Below, in pieces: positions 8,601 to 17,166 of a stretch of DNA of 34,866 nt; the first letter of the stretch is position 1; every line of letters begins with the position of its first letter. The notes under the pieces were generated by a model that saw only the letters and a list, made by a program, of their open reading frames with translations, was not told where the DNA came from and did no database searches. The position numbers and the translations under genes are program-made. Source of the stretch: an uncultured Clostridia bacterium (GTDB lineage Bacteria; Bacillota; Clostridia; Christensenellales; UBA1242). The stretch lies in assembly GCA_947589615.1 (NCBI GenBank), contig CANQBU010000001.1, forward strand, positions 1 through 34,866, read 5' to 3'.

Positions 8601-11600
8601 GATGAAAACTGCACCCAAGTTTTAAAGATGAAATACACCGGGGGAGATGCAATCGATGCCCAACTCAGTGTTGATGAAACTTTGATATTAAACATTGGTG
8701 AAAGAGCGACAATAGGTGTGTCGAAATGGATTCCTCATGACCTTGAAAATGACAGAATTTTATTCTATGAAGTCAACTCTTCAGGCAAAAAGGTGATAGA
8801 AATCAATTCAAGTGCTATAACCGCGATTGATAGTGGCGAGACAAAACTTATCGTAGAACTTTCAAACGGAATTGTAAAAGAAGTAAGAATTATTTGTATA
8901 AACAAGGTGAAAGACATTGTTGTAGATGAAGAAGTTCTAATTTCAGGGAATACCTATACTATAAACGCAGTTGCTCTTCCAAAAGATGCGACAAATAAAA
9001 CGCTAGAATATATTCTTGAAGGGGAAGATATTGCCTCAATACAAGGAAATGTAATTACATTTAAGAAAGCGGGAGTTGTTATAGTAAAAGTTTGCTCCAC
9101 AGACGGAACAAACATTGAAAAAGAAGTAAAAATCACGTCCACTTTGGGCAAACTTGCAAAAATTGTAGTGGAAAAAACAGATATAAATTTGACAAAAGGT
9201 GAGTTCTACAGAATTATGGTAGACAAGTATCCATTTGATGCAACAGATAACAAAGTTGAACAAAAAATACTTTCTCAAAATGCTTTTGATGGAAAATCTC
9301 AAGTTATTTTGCTTTCTGAAGACGGGCAAATCACTGCTCTTTGCAGTGGTAGTGCGGTTGTTCGAGTTTACGCTTATGACTATGATGGTAAAGAGATTTA
9401 TGTCGATTGCACAATTACAGTTCTTAGCCCTATTTCAGATTTTACTCTTAAATTTGATGAACCTCTTGACAACTATCAAAATCAAACTACATTTATCACA
9501 AGCCGAAGTGAAGTTACATTTGATTTTGAAGTCGAACCTGTCGATGCGTCAATTTTATCATTCAGATGTGAAGTGGCCGATAGTGGAATAGCTCGCGTTG
9601 AGGGGAAAACGATAATATTCACGCAAACGGGAAGAGTTGCCATAACATTCATTTGTGATGACTCATGCAGCGAAAAGTCGAAAACTTACAGTTTCTATTA
9701 TGTGGGTGATTCACTTATTGATGCGACACTTGATGAAAGTGAAATGCAAAATGATGTAATAATGATAAAAGCGGGCGAAGAATTCAAATTCGTTCTGGAA
9801 AAGGCTTTGCCAAGTGATAATAAAAATCTTCAATATTCAATTCTTGATGACAAAGAGAATAGAAATGACCCATCAAAACAAGTTGCTCGCTTCAAAGACG
9901 GCATATTGTATGGCTTGAATGGCGGAAGTTATTCGTTCACATTGTATGTAAACAATATAAAACTTGGTCAATACACACTAGTTGTCACAAGAGATGCGAC
10001 AGGAATTGAAATCGATGGTGATGAGAAAGCTTATGTTTCCGAACCTTTCTATACAATCGTTGCTCGCGTGCTCGAAAGCGACTCCCATCAAAATGCTCTC
10101 GGTTATGAATCACTCACAAAAGATATTGCTTCTGTCGCACAAGACGGCAATGTGACATTCTTACAATATGGCGAATGTCAAATAAAGATTTATGTTCAAG
10201 AGAACCCTGAGATTTACAAAATCATAACCATAAAATACTCAAAAGATTTACAAGCAATCAAATTTAGCAAAACAAGAGACTGTGTTTATGTAGGAGATTC
10301 TATTGATATAACTGTTTCTCCAATGCCATTTGATGCTACAAACTTTGAATATACAATGACAGTTGATGATGATACTATTGCAACCCTAGTTCAAAGAACA
10401 GGTTCTTATAGGCTCATCGGAATCAAAGGCGGCACAGTCAAGGTAACGGCTAAAGTGGTTGGACGAGAAGACATCTTTGCAGAAAAGGAGTTTACATTCT
10501 ATGATAAAATTACAGATATAAAACTCGAACTTGACCCATCCGGTGATTCAAATGGACATGGAGAATACAGAGTTTTTGGAAATAGTTTTATTGGTGACGA
10601 TGGCAGCGTAATAAAAACTTATCTTATGAATGTTTCGCTTAGACCTTCAAACATTTCCAAAACACTTCTTGAATGGTCATCGGATAATGAAGAAATCGCT
10701 ACGGTTGACCAAAATGGGCTTGTAACATTCCTTTCAACAGGAAAGGTTACAATCTCAGTAAGTCAAATTGTAGCTTATGAAGGAGCGGTAGTTGCAAGCG
10801 ATAGTTACACCTTTACAATTGTTGACGGAATTAATGTTTCAAATTATGAACAATTAAAAGTTGCAAACGGAGTTTTGACAACAGCAAATAAGGATAAGAA
10901 AGAGAATTACTCAGCACTTATCCTGCATAATTCAATCCAATTAGGGCAAGAGTTTCCAAATATGACATTTAATTTTAATGTTTATGGAAATGGCTATATG
11001 CTTGATCACTCTAAGATGCCAACATCGGACGCTCACTTCCTTATTTCACGAAACAATATAGTTGTTGATAATGTAATTCTGAGAGGAGCCAAATTTTCAG
11101 AGGGCTCAGAACTTAAAGACGCCGGCGATACACTGCGTATTTGGGCGGTAAAAAATATTTTACTTTACAATACTATTTTGGAAAATGCAAAACGTGCAAT
11201 AAAGGTTTTTGCCTCAGATGTAAAACTAGATGGATGTATACTCAGAAATTGCTTAATGGTCGGCATGGATGTTTCAAGAAGTGAAACTTCACCAAGCAAT
11301 GTTATAGTAAAGGATTGTATCTTTACATCGAGTTTCTGTGGAATTATGTTCGGTCTAGATCAATTCAAAGGTCTGAAAGAAAGCACTGTAAGCCTTGAGG
11401 GAGAAGTGCGTTTCTACAACTGGGCAACGCTTGATCAACTTGAACAGGGGCTTGACCTTGAACATTTGCTAGAACCTTATGGCATAACATTTATAGTCAG
11501 CGAACTTGTAGATCAAGTCAAAAAAGTCGCTAAGGAAAAGGGCTCGGATTACGTATTCGCATATCAAGGAAAAGCATATTATAACTTTGCAATATTCAAA

Positions 11601-11846
11601 TTAACGGCACATGTAGCATCGGTTGAATTCGTAAGTAGCGGAAACTTCGATAAATCAAAACTCAATCCAGTTTGCAATTATTCGGCACTTTCATTTGATG
11701 GTGCGGTTAACCTAGCGGTGACAAGTGTTCCATATGTATGCACCTTCTTGTCAATATTAAATTCAGGAGCATTCATGAAGCCTGGTGATTCATATATTGG
11801 AAATACTGCTCTGCTTAACAAGATAAAACAGCCAAGTAGATTTTAG
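5685..11846 (+). CDS. Giant Big_2-type Ig-repeat surface protein with C-terminal beta-helix
   Basis: A 2053-residue protein. Residues 4-27 form a signal peptide or uncleaved membrane anchor. From about residue 30 to 1715 it is built of diverged bacterial Ig-like group 2 modules, recognised by recurring phrases of the type P-x-DATNK-(D/N)V-x-(F/W)-x-S-x-(N/D)-x-x-(I/V)A-x-V-D-x-NG-x-(V/L), each followed by a G-G/S-rich turn. I count at least twelve such phrases. Residues about 1770-1905 (GNGYMLDH, NNIVVDNVILRGAKF, VKNILLYNTILENAKRAI, VKLDGCILRNC, VIVKDCIFTSSFCGIMFG) have the rung pattern of a right-handed parallel beta-helix, as in carbohydrate-active or adhesive proteins. No sortase motif or C-terminal helix is seen, so anchoring would be N-terminal. 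It begins two bases after the ABC permease gene and precedes a second giant gene by 12 bases. Role inferred: surface adhesin or glycan-binding stalk. Confidence 0.85.
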   Translation: MKKLMFFLMVAIPVLVILIVKLTASVAVGDLFISVERIEVNKPSVERMVGDSVDLSYTIFPQNATNKDVLWTSSNELAATVDSNGHVEFIGIGSGYISAITVDGNMRSQCSFYVWDTKVHEVKLLYPRKYVYLNDTLQLTAQVLPSEAYNKDVIFTSDNEDVANVDTNGVVTGLTVGYATIKATSVDGQFTDEINLSVIKPVSALIVEEKEVITSSQNVQLQYLIEPEDATNKNVTFAVDNPEVAEVNHLGMLHFKKQGEVNVSIVTEDGDFKQVIKYVYTGGYAYDLIVNTPTINRFVQSTPLPIEYQTIPEYLSQTKVEFSSDDENIAYVDANGYLHAVKGGSTVIRIRVKKSEDEIIEKQIYVNIESPATGISIENGVTAEKVFMLNPKSLPEGSTNSSYFYHIVEGDATVTEEGVVIFNSSEPCTAKVKIYANQDESDVYTTVNVTYTAGKASAFELIDKEITLNYGQSVSLNYSFTPKNATIRPMNLVLKSSNSQNPGGAVEILDDGRIHAIGGGSAIVDVKFVLYDGSIQEEQCLVTVLREPSLIEINLDLESYKDQYITSRNEVAFSGNAMPLDATSRDIEWSVSDKTIAFIRDNKLLFNRVGVVSLIATIGKLSNSVDIYYVGTNPVYAEVVAVKDGERTEIPEVIMAGESFEVEISNILPSFEVNPPLSLQATNQKTIHQSGKALQIEGNRVTGFAGGTAILAVYISNSIRLNYPITVVRKPDSVSVLNKNTQTTSQTFTLISEVLPYDATNQNVRYEVEESEIASVEGSILTFKKNGVVHITAICEDNEKARFTFFIEKIEKNTVHVLPTQSDITVNKGDLIAFDIDDISDIQVEQSTPIVEGEIVAEREDNYLRARSAGIATIAVTAGQKIYRFNLTILQLVEEIKFTSDLDIVDDEYVTGKDIVELKFDVNPSYAVNREIDISIIQSVSSDGYQKNIAYISGGKIYFTNAGEVTLQVASKDENCTQVLKMKYTGGDAIDAQLSVDETLILNIGERATIGVSKWIPHDLENDRILFYEVNSSGKKVIEINSSAITAIDSGETKLIVELSNGIVKEVRIICINKVKDIVVDEEVLISGNTYTINAVALPKDATNKTLEYILEGEDIASIQGNVITFKKAGVVIVKVCSTDGTNIEKEVKITSTLGKLAKIVVEKTDINLTKGEFYRIMVDKYPFDATDNKVEQKILSQNAFDGKSQVILLSEDGQITALCSGSAVVRVYAYDYDGKEIYVDCTITVLSPISDFTLKFDEPLDNYQNQTTFITSRSEVTFDFEVEPVDASILSFRCEVADSGIARVEGKTIIFTQTGRVAITFICDDSCSEKSKTYSFYYVGDSLIDATLDESEMQNDVIMIKAGEEFKFVLEKALPSDNKNLQYSILDDKENRNDPSKQVARFKDGILYGLNGGSYSFTLYVNNIKLGQYTLVVTRDATGIEIDGDEKAYVSEPFYTIVARVLESDSHQNALGYESLTKDIASVAQDGNVTFLQYGECQIKIYVQENPEIYKIITIKYSKDLQAIKFSKTRDCVYVGDSIDITVSPMPFDATNFEYTMTVDDDTIATLVQRTGSYRLIGIKGGTVKVTAKVVGREDIFAEKEFTFYDKITDIKLELDPSGDSNGHGEYRVFGNSFIGDDGSVIKTYLMNVSLRPSNISKTLLEWSSDNEEIATVDQNGLVTFLSTGKVTISVSQIVAYEGAVVASDSYTFTIVDGINVSNYEQLKVANGVLTTANKDKKENYSALILHNSIQLGQEFPNMTFNFNVYGNGYMLDHSKMPTSDAHFLISRNNIVVDNVILRGAKFSEGSELKDAGDTLRIWAVKNILLYNTILENAKRAIKVFASDVKLDGCILRNCLMVGMDVSRSETSPSNVIVKDCIFTSSFCGIMFGLDQFKGLKESTVSLEGEVRFYNWATLDQLEQGLDLEHLLEPYGITFIVSELVDQVKKVAKEKGSDYVFAYQGKAYYNFAIFKLTAHVASVEFVSSGNFDKSKLNPVCNYSALSFDGAVNLAVTSVPYVCTFLSILNSGAFMKPGDSYIGNTALLNKIKQPSRF
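5775..10830 (+). repeat. Array of diverged Ig-like (Big_2) coding repeats
   Basis: Protein-level repeats of roughly 90-150 residues. At the DNA level they are strongly diverged, so this is an old expansion rather than a recent tandem duplication. Well-preserved copies start near 5850, 6110, 6370, 7420, 7955, 8980 and 10640. Confidence 0.75.
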
Positions 11847-11858
11847 GAGGCATGAAAA

Positions 11859-14800
11859 ATGACAAAGATTATTAAAAGAACTTTAATATTATTTGCACTT
11901 GTGGCATTAATTTGCCTCCTTTTTCCTATGGTTTATAGCCACTGTGCGTCGAATGCAGCAGTAGAAGGAGTGTCGGGAAACAAAATTGTTTTAACGGGTC
12001 TGATCGATGGCACATATGAACACGCCTTTAAAGACGAAAACAAACAAAGCACTTTAGTTAACAGTAAACTTGATGATATACAAGATAAATATTATTCAAT
12101 AGTTTCTTCTGGAAAGGGAACAAGCTCAGGCTGGGCGGAATTCAAACCTACAAATGATATGCTTCCTTTCATCGAAAAAGGATTGTTATATGCCGAGGCA
12201 TCTGGTGAAGTGACGGGCAAAAATGGAACAAAAGTTACTATTCAAATTTCATCTGGAGATGCCTTCGATCAGGTAAGTGGTGACAGCGGTGAAATAAATA
12301 CTGGTAGAATTCAGGTAAAAAGCGGTCAAAATATACGATTTACTTTTTCGACATCGTCGACAAACGGCAAAAACAATTTTACATTAAGCCTTCCTACAAT
12401 TCATATTTATACAATTATAAATTCGATTACATTGAATGAGGAATCGCGAATTGTATATCCTGGCCAAATTATAAATATTAGCGCATTCAATGATGTAACT
12501 TCTCTTCCAAAATCAGAAGGAAACTTCATGAGCTTTTCAAAAATTAACCACAAAATAGAGATTGATGTTACATCTGGAGGAAACTATGTTAAGCTATTGG
12601 ATACTGCCAGCCCATCTCTTGTAATTTTAAGCAACGCTCCAAGTGGAGCGGTTATAAAATTCAGAGTTTATTCGAAGAAGACATCATATAGCTCTGAATT
12701 GATATATTCGTCAAATGAAGCATCATTTACTGTTAATGCAAATCAAGTTGCTGTTAGCGTCCAAACGGATTTTGACGATCACCCATTCATTGATGGCGAT
12801 GGATTACTTTACACTCCAGGAAAAAGATTTACTCTTAGAGTCAGCCAAGATCCTGATTTCCAGTTCTTAGGCTGGTATGGCTTAAATGATAACAATGAGG
12901 AAGTTTTATTATCTGAAGCAGACTACCTTGTTTCCAATGCTTACGGACAGGTCATTTATGCAAAATTCATAAAGTCGGTAACAATTAAGCAAATTATAGT
13001 TCCCGATAAAGTTTATGATAAAACCACAGCTATACCTCAAGAACAGATTTCGGCAATATTTGATGGCGTTGAAAGCAAGCACGATGTAAAACTGCTCGGA
13101 AGCGAATTTGCTTTCGGTGATGCCAACGCGGGAGATAATAAACTCATTGTTCCAATCGAGGATGATATTACGGCAGAAGATATAACTTTAACAGGCGCAA
13201 ATGCCGGACTTTATACTTTAAAAGCGCAAATCTTTTCAGCTTCTTACTCCAATTCTTACGGAAGAATTTTAAAAAGAGATGCACTTGTTATTCCTGAAAA
13301 TACTCAAAAACAATATGGTTATACAGACCCTTCATTTAATTATACTGTTAAAAATGTTTTAGATGGGGACACAATTGTTGGAGATTTGGGAAGGTTATCT
13401 GGCGAAGAAATTGGAACTTATCCTTTTAGTCAAGGCAATCTTGGACTACGAAACCCTAATTACAATGTGACCATTGAAAGCAGTTCATACTTTGAGATCA
13501 TTCCAAGGGAATTATCACTTGAAAATGTAATTGTTGAAGAAAAGATTTATGACCAAACGACAATGGCACAAATTAGTGCAAGTTTGAGAAATATTTTTAA
13601 CAATGAGGATGTGTATGTTTCAGTTGAGGGCGAATTTGTTTCGCCTAATGCTGGGAATGTTGAAGTGTTAATTACAGATGCAAAACTTTTCGGAGAAGAT
13701 AAAGAGCATTACACACTTGTTCAGTATTCTCAAAAACTTTTCGGTCAGATAAACCCAAGCCCTATTGATGTGCAAGCCGAGGAGGCATCAGCGATTTATG
13801 GAGATAAAATTATCTTTAATTACATGGTGACCGGGCTGTATGATGGAGATGAATTAAGCGGTGAGCTCGCGATTAAAGACAAAAATGTTGGTAAGCATGA
13901 AATAACCGAAGGAACACTTGGAAACAGCAATTATTATATTGAAAATTTCACATCGGCAATTTGCACAATCACTCCAAGGGAAATTCAAGTTTATGCAGAC
14001 AAGATGTCAAAGGTTTACGGAGATGAGGACGATGAATTAACTTATGCCACTGAAAATATGGTTGAGGGCGATTCATTACAGGGCAAACTTTCAAGACAAG
14101 ATGGCGAAGATGTCGGAGTTTATGAGATTGAAATAGGAGATTTAAATAATTCAAATTACATTATTTCTTTCACAAAGAATGAGTTTATAATAACTGAAAG
14201 ACTAATTGAAACAGTGATAGAATTTTTGGATAAAGAATATGACGGAACAAATAAGGTAAAATATAATGTAGAATATAAAAATAATGTTAAAAATGAATCT
14301 TTCAATTTAGTTCTTGAAGCATCATTATCAAGACAGGACTGCGGAACCGCGACAGTAGATTACAAAATTCCTTCTGTGGATTATTCGGGCACAAATTATA
14401 TATTTACTTATCAATTTAAAAATTCTCAAATCCAAATTTTGAGAAGACAAGTAAACATTTTTGTCGATGATATTAGCAAGACATATGGCGATGGTGATCC
14501 TGAATTTACATATTCGGTTAGGAATTTAATTGGAAATGACACATTAGATTTGACAATAAACAGGGAGGACGGCGAGGTAGTCGGACAATATGGATATAGC
14601 ATGAAGGGCGACTACTCAGAGTCGTATCCAAATTATGCCATAACCTTGGTTGAATCTTATTTTAAAATTCTTCCTAGACAAGTAAAGGTTGAGATAGGTG
14701 CATTCTCAAAAGTTTTTGGCGACGAAGACCCTGAAATAAAATATGAAATTATAGATAACTTTTGCTTTAATGATACAAGAGAAAGCGTTGTTGACGGCAA

Positions 14801-17027
14801 AATAACAAGGGAAGAGGGTGAAATGGTTGGCGTATATAATTATGACTTAACCGCCATTTCATCAAATCAAAACTATACTTTTATAAACGACAATCAGTCT
14901 TATTTTATTATAAATAAAAGACCTGTTACTGTAAAGATTAAAGATGCTACAAAAATTTACGGCGATGAAGACCCTGTATATCAATATGATGTTGAAAACG
15001 ATGTTGAGGGTGAAAAACTGTCGGTTGAAATTACCCGCGACTATAGTGAAGATGTCGGAGACCATACCCTTGTTTGCAAGATGAAAAATGATTCAAGATA
15101 TATAATTTCTTATGAGGAGGGGACATTAAAAATCACACCTTATTCAATTGCGGTAAAGGCCGATGATAAGGTTAAAGTTTATGGTGAAGAAGATCCTGAA
15201 TTTACAATTTCAATCACAGAGGGCGTTCTAAGAAACAATGACCGATTGGAAGATTTAATCCAAGGAAGAATTATTCGTGCTGAAGGGGAAAGTGCTGAAG
15301 ATTATGAAATTAAACTTGACAAATTATCGCTTGGGAAAAACTATGAGTTGAAACGTGAAAGCGGAAAACTTGTAATTTTGCCAAGACACCTTACAATCAC
15401 TGCTGACCCAATCACAAAATGCTACGGCGAGCAAGACCCAGAATTGACTTACAAAGTTTCAAGTGAAGGACTTGTATATAATGATAAAATCGAAGGAAGC
15501 CTTATAAGAGAGGCGGGAGAAGACGTCAGAGAATATAAAATTTTGCAAGGGGGAATTTCTTTGAGCAAGAACTATGAACTTGAATTCATTGAAGGGAAAT
15601 TTAATATTTTGAAGAAAGATATTCAAATTATTCCTACAACCCTTTCAAAGGAATATGGCGATGAAGATAAAACGATTGAATATAAGCTTGTCGGCGAACT
15701 TGTGGGAGAGGATACGCTGAGTGGAGAATTATACAGAGATGGCGTCGGCGAAAAGGAAGAAGTAGGGAAATATCTTATTTATTCTACACTCGACTCTCCA
15801 AATTATCAAATAAATATGGGCGAACATTACTTTACAATTTTACCGCGTGAAATTGTTGTAAAAGCAATCAGTTGTCAAATTTATTACGGCGGAGAGGAAC
15901 CACAACTTGACTATCAGATTGTATCGGGCACAGTTTTGGAAGGCGATGACTTCACGGGCGGACTTTCACGTCAGAAGGGCAATACAGCTGGCACTTATGA
16001 TATTATAAGTTCTCTTTCACTTGGCAGAAATTATACAATTCAATTCATCAAGGGCACAGTTACCATTCTGCCTCTTGACTTGACAATAAAAAGCCCAGAT
16101 TATCAAAAAATATATGGTCAGGAAGACCCAACTTTCACTTATGAAATTGTGGAAGGAAAGCTTATCAATAATGATAAACTTTATGGCACGATTATTCGTG
16201 AAAAAGGGGAAGATGTTGGAATTTACAATCTTGAAAAAGGAATTTACAATGCAAATTACAATATTACACTTTTACCAGCAAAATTTGAGATAATCAAAAA
16301 AGATGTATACATGATTTCATCTGTTTACAACAAGATTTATGATGGAACAACTGAAGCAAAACTTAAAAATCCATATGTATCTGGCATATTTGACAATGTA
16401 TATCTCGATTACGAACAAAATAACAGTGCAACTTTCCTATCTGCGGAAGTAGGTGAACATGTTGGAGTAAAGGTTCATGATGTTATGCTTGTAGGTGAAA
16501 AAGCAGGAAATTATAACTTAGTTTTGCCTGAATTGCTTTATGCCGATATTACCCTTCAAGATATTGCAAAAGAAGAGGTTTATCTTGCGGCAAAAGATCC
16601 TGTTTTATATTCAAGATATTCTCTTGAAATTGCAAGCGAAGATATTAGCAGTGAGGTTAAAGTAAAAAATCATAGTTTTGTTAAGAAATATAATATTTGG
16701 CTTGAAGACGGTGTTCGCAAGATAAACCCCGAAAGTCAATACACTATTAAAATTGAATTACCAAAGAAAATCTTTTCAAAATATAATATCTATGTTTATC
16801 AAAAAGATGAAGCGGGGAATTACAAAATGCTTGCCACTCAAAAAGATGCCAATAATGAAATAGTAATTTCCTCATATTCACTGGGCGAGTTTTATGTTGC
16901 GGTCGAAGATGAGTCATGGTTGGATATAGGGGCGATAGTTGCAATTTCTTTGATTGCGGTGACCTTCGTTGTGGCTGTGATATATACAGTTATAAAGCAA
17001 AAGAGAAAAAGAAAAATTTATGAATAA
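11859..17027 (+). CDS. Giant MBG/YDG-repeat surface protein with C-terminal membrane anchor
   Basis: A 1722-residue protein. Residues 8-30 are a signal peptide. A beta-rich head of about 290 residues and an InlB/Flg_new-like module ending in FLGWY (about 300-370) precede a stalk at about 374-1570. The stalk has fifteen repeats: eleven MBG type, with the hallmark (K)-x-YGD-x-DP-x-(F/Y)-x-Y followed by G-D-x-(L)-x-G-x-(L/I)-x-R-x-x-GE-x-VG, and four YDG type (VYDKTT, IYDQTT, EYDGTN, IYDGTT). Residues 1689-1711 form a membrane helix followed by the basic tail KQKRKRKIYE, so the stalk projects from the membrane without a sortase signal. It has a GGAGG site and is the last gene of the ABC unit. 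Likely adhesin or cell-surface stalk (inference). Confidence 0.88.
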   Translation: MTKIIKRTLILFALVALICLLFPMVYSHCASNAAVEGVSGNKIVLTGLIDGTYEHAFKDENKQSTLVNSKLDDIQDKYYSIVSSGKGTSSGWAEFKPTNDMLPFIEKGLLYAEASGEVTGKNGTKVTIQISSGDAFDQVSGDSGEINTGRIQVKSGQNIRFTFSTSSTNGKNNFTLSLPTIHIYTIINSITLNEESRIVYPGQIINISAFNDVTSLPKSEGNFMSFSKINHKIEIDVTSGGNYVKLLDTASPSLVILSNAPSGAVIKFRVYSKKTSYSSELIYSSNEASFTVNANQVAVSVQTDFDDHPFIDGDGLLYTPGKRFTLRVSQDPDFQFLGWYGLNDNNEEVLLSEADYLVSNAYGQVIYAKFIKSVTIKQIIVPDKVYDKTTAIPQEQISAIFDGVESKHDVKLLGSEFAFGDANAGDNKLIVPIEDDITAEDITLTGANAGLYTLKAQIFSASYSNSYGRILKRDALVIPENTQKQYGYTDPSFNYTVKNVLDGDTIVGDLGRLSGEEIGTYPFSQGNLGLRNPNYNVTIESSSYFEIIPRELSLENVIVEEKIYDQTTMAQISASLRNIFNNEDVYVSVEGEFVSPNAGNVEVLITDAKLFGEDKEHYTLVQYSQKLFGQINPSPIDVQAEEASAIYGDKIIFNYMVTGLYDGDELSGELAIKDKNVGKHEITEGTLGNSNYYIENFTSAICTITPREIQVYADKMSKVYGDEDDELTYATENMVEGDSLQGKLSRQDGEDVGVYEIEIGDLNNSNYIISFTKNEFIITERLIETVIEFLDKEYDGTNKVKYNVEYKNNVKNESFNLVLEASLSRQDCGTATVDYKIPSVDYSGTNYIFTYQFKNSQIQILRRQVNIFVDDISKTYGDGDPEFTYSVRNLIGNDTLDLTINREDGEVVGQYGYSMKGDYSESYPNYAITLVESYFKILPRQVKVEIGAFSKVFGDEDPEIKYEIIDNFCFNDTRESVVDGKITREEGEMVGVYNYDLTAISSNQNYTFINDNQSYFIINKRPVTVKIKDATKIYGDEDPVYQYDVENDVEGEKLSVEITRDYSEDVGDHTLVCKMKNDSRYIISYEEGTLKITPYSIAVKADDKVKVYGEEDPEFTISITEGVLRNNDRLEDLIQGRIIRAEGESAEDYEIKLDKLSLGKNYELKRESGKLVILPRHLTITADPITKCYGEQDPELTYKVSSEGLVYNDKIEGSLIREAGEDVREYKILQGGISLSKNYELEFIEGKFNILKKDIQIIPTTLSKEYGDEDKTIEYKLVGELVGEDTLSGELYRDGVGEKEEVGKYLIYSTLDSPNYQINMGEHYFTILPREIVVKAISCQIYYGGEEPQLDYQIVSGTVLEGDDFTGGLSRQKGNTAGTYDIISSLSLGRNYTIQFIKGTVTILPLDLTIKSPDYQKIYGQEDPTFTYEIVEGKLINNDKLYGTIIREKGEDVGIYNLEKGIYNANYNITLLPAKFEIIKKDVYMISSVYNKIYDGTTEAKLKNPYVSGIFDNVYLDYEQNNSATFLSAEVGEHVGVKVHDVMLVGEKAGNYNLVLPELLYADITLQDIAKEEVYLAAKDPVLYSRYSLEIASEDISSEVKVKNHSFVKKYNIWLEDGVRKINPESQYTIKIELPKKIFSKYNIYVYQKDEAGNYKMLATQKDANNEIVISSYSLGEFYVAVEDESWLDIGAIVAISLIAVTFVVAVIYTVIKQKRKRKIYE
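12978..16566 (+). repeat. Fifteen MBG/YDG coding repeats
   Basis: Repeats of about 70-100 codons in the order YDG, MBG, YDG, MBG x2, YDG, MBG x8, YDG. The phrase (V/I)YG(D/E)-x-DP recurs in most MBG units. DNA identity between copies is low. Confidence 0.8.
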
Positions 17028-17130
17028 TAACACACCTTTTGAAACAGGCTTTAGGACAATAATAACTTTTTAGTTCTAACAATTTAAGAGAAAAGAATAT
17101 TTTAAAAATCGTTTAAAACTTAAAATCCAT

Positions 17131-17166
17131 AAAAAAATTCTTCCATTATTTTGGAAGAATTTTTTA
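17131..17166. terminator. Bidirectional terminator
   Basis: ATTCTTCCA / TGGAAGAAT stem with a short loop, flanked by A7 on the left and T6 on the right. It ends the giant-protein operon on the plus strand and the minus-strand membrane protein gene, whose stop codon lies inside the T-run. Confidence 0.85.

Noticed and set aside
9036..9329. Antisense and alternate-frame open stretches inside the giant genes and elsewhere
   Set aside because: They lack ribosome sites, show odd composition and mirror real coding frames; none has a family motif.
5685..17027. Giant genes considered as polyketide or phage tail genes because of size
   Set aside because: They contain only Ig-like, MBG/YDG and beta-helix signatures, with signal peptides and a membrane anchor; no enzymatic synthase motif or tail-module neighbour is present.
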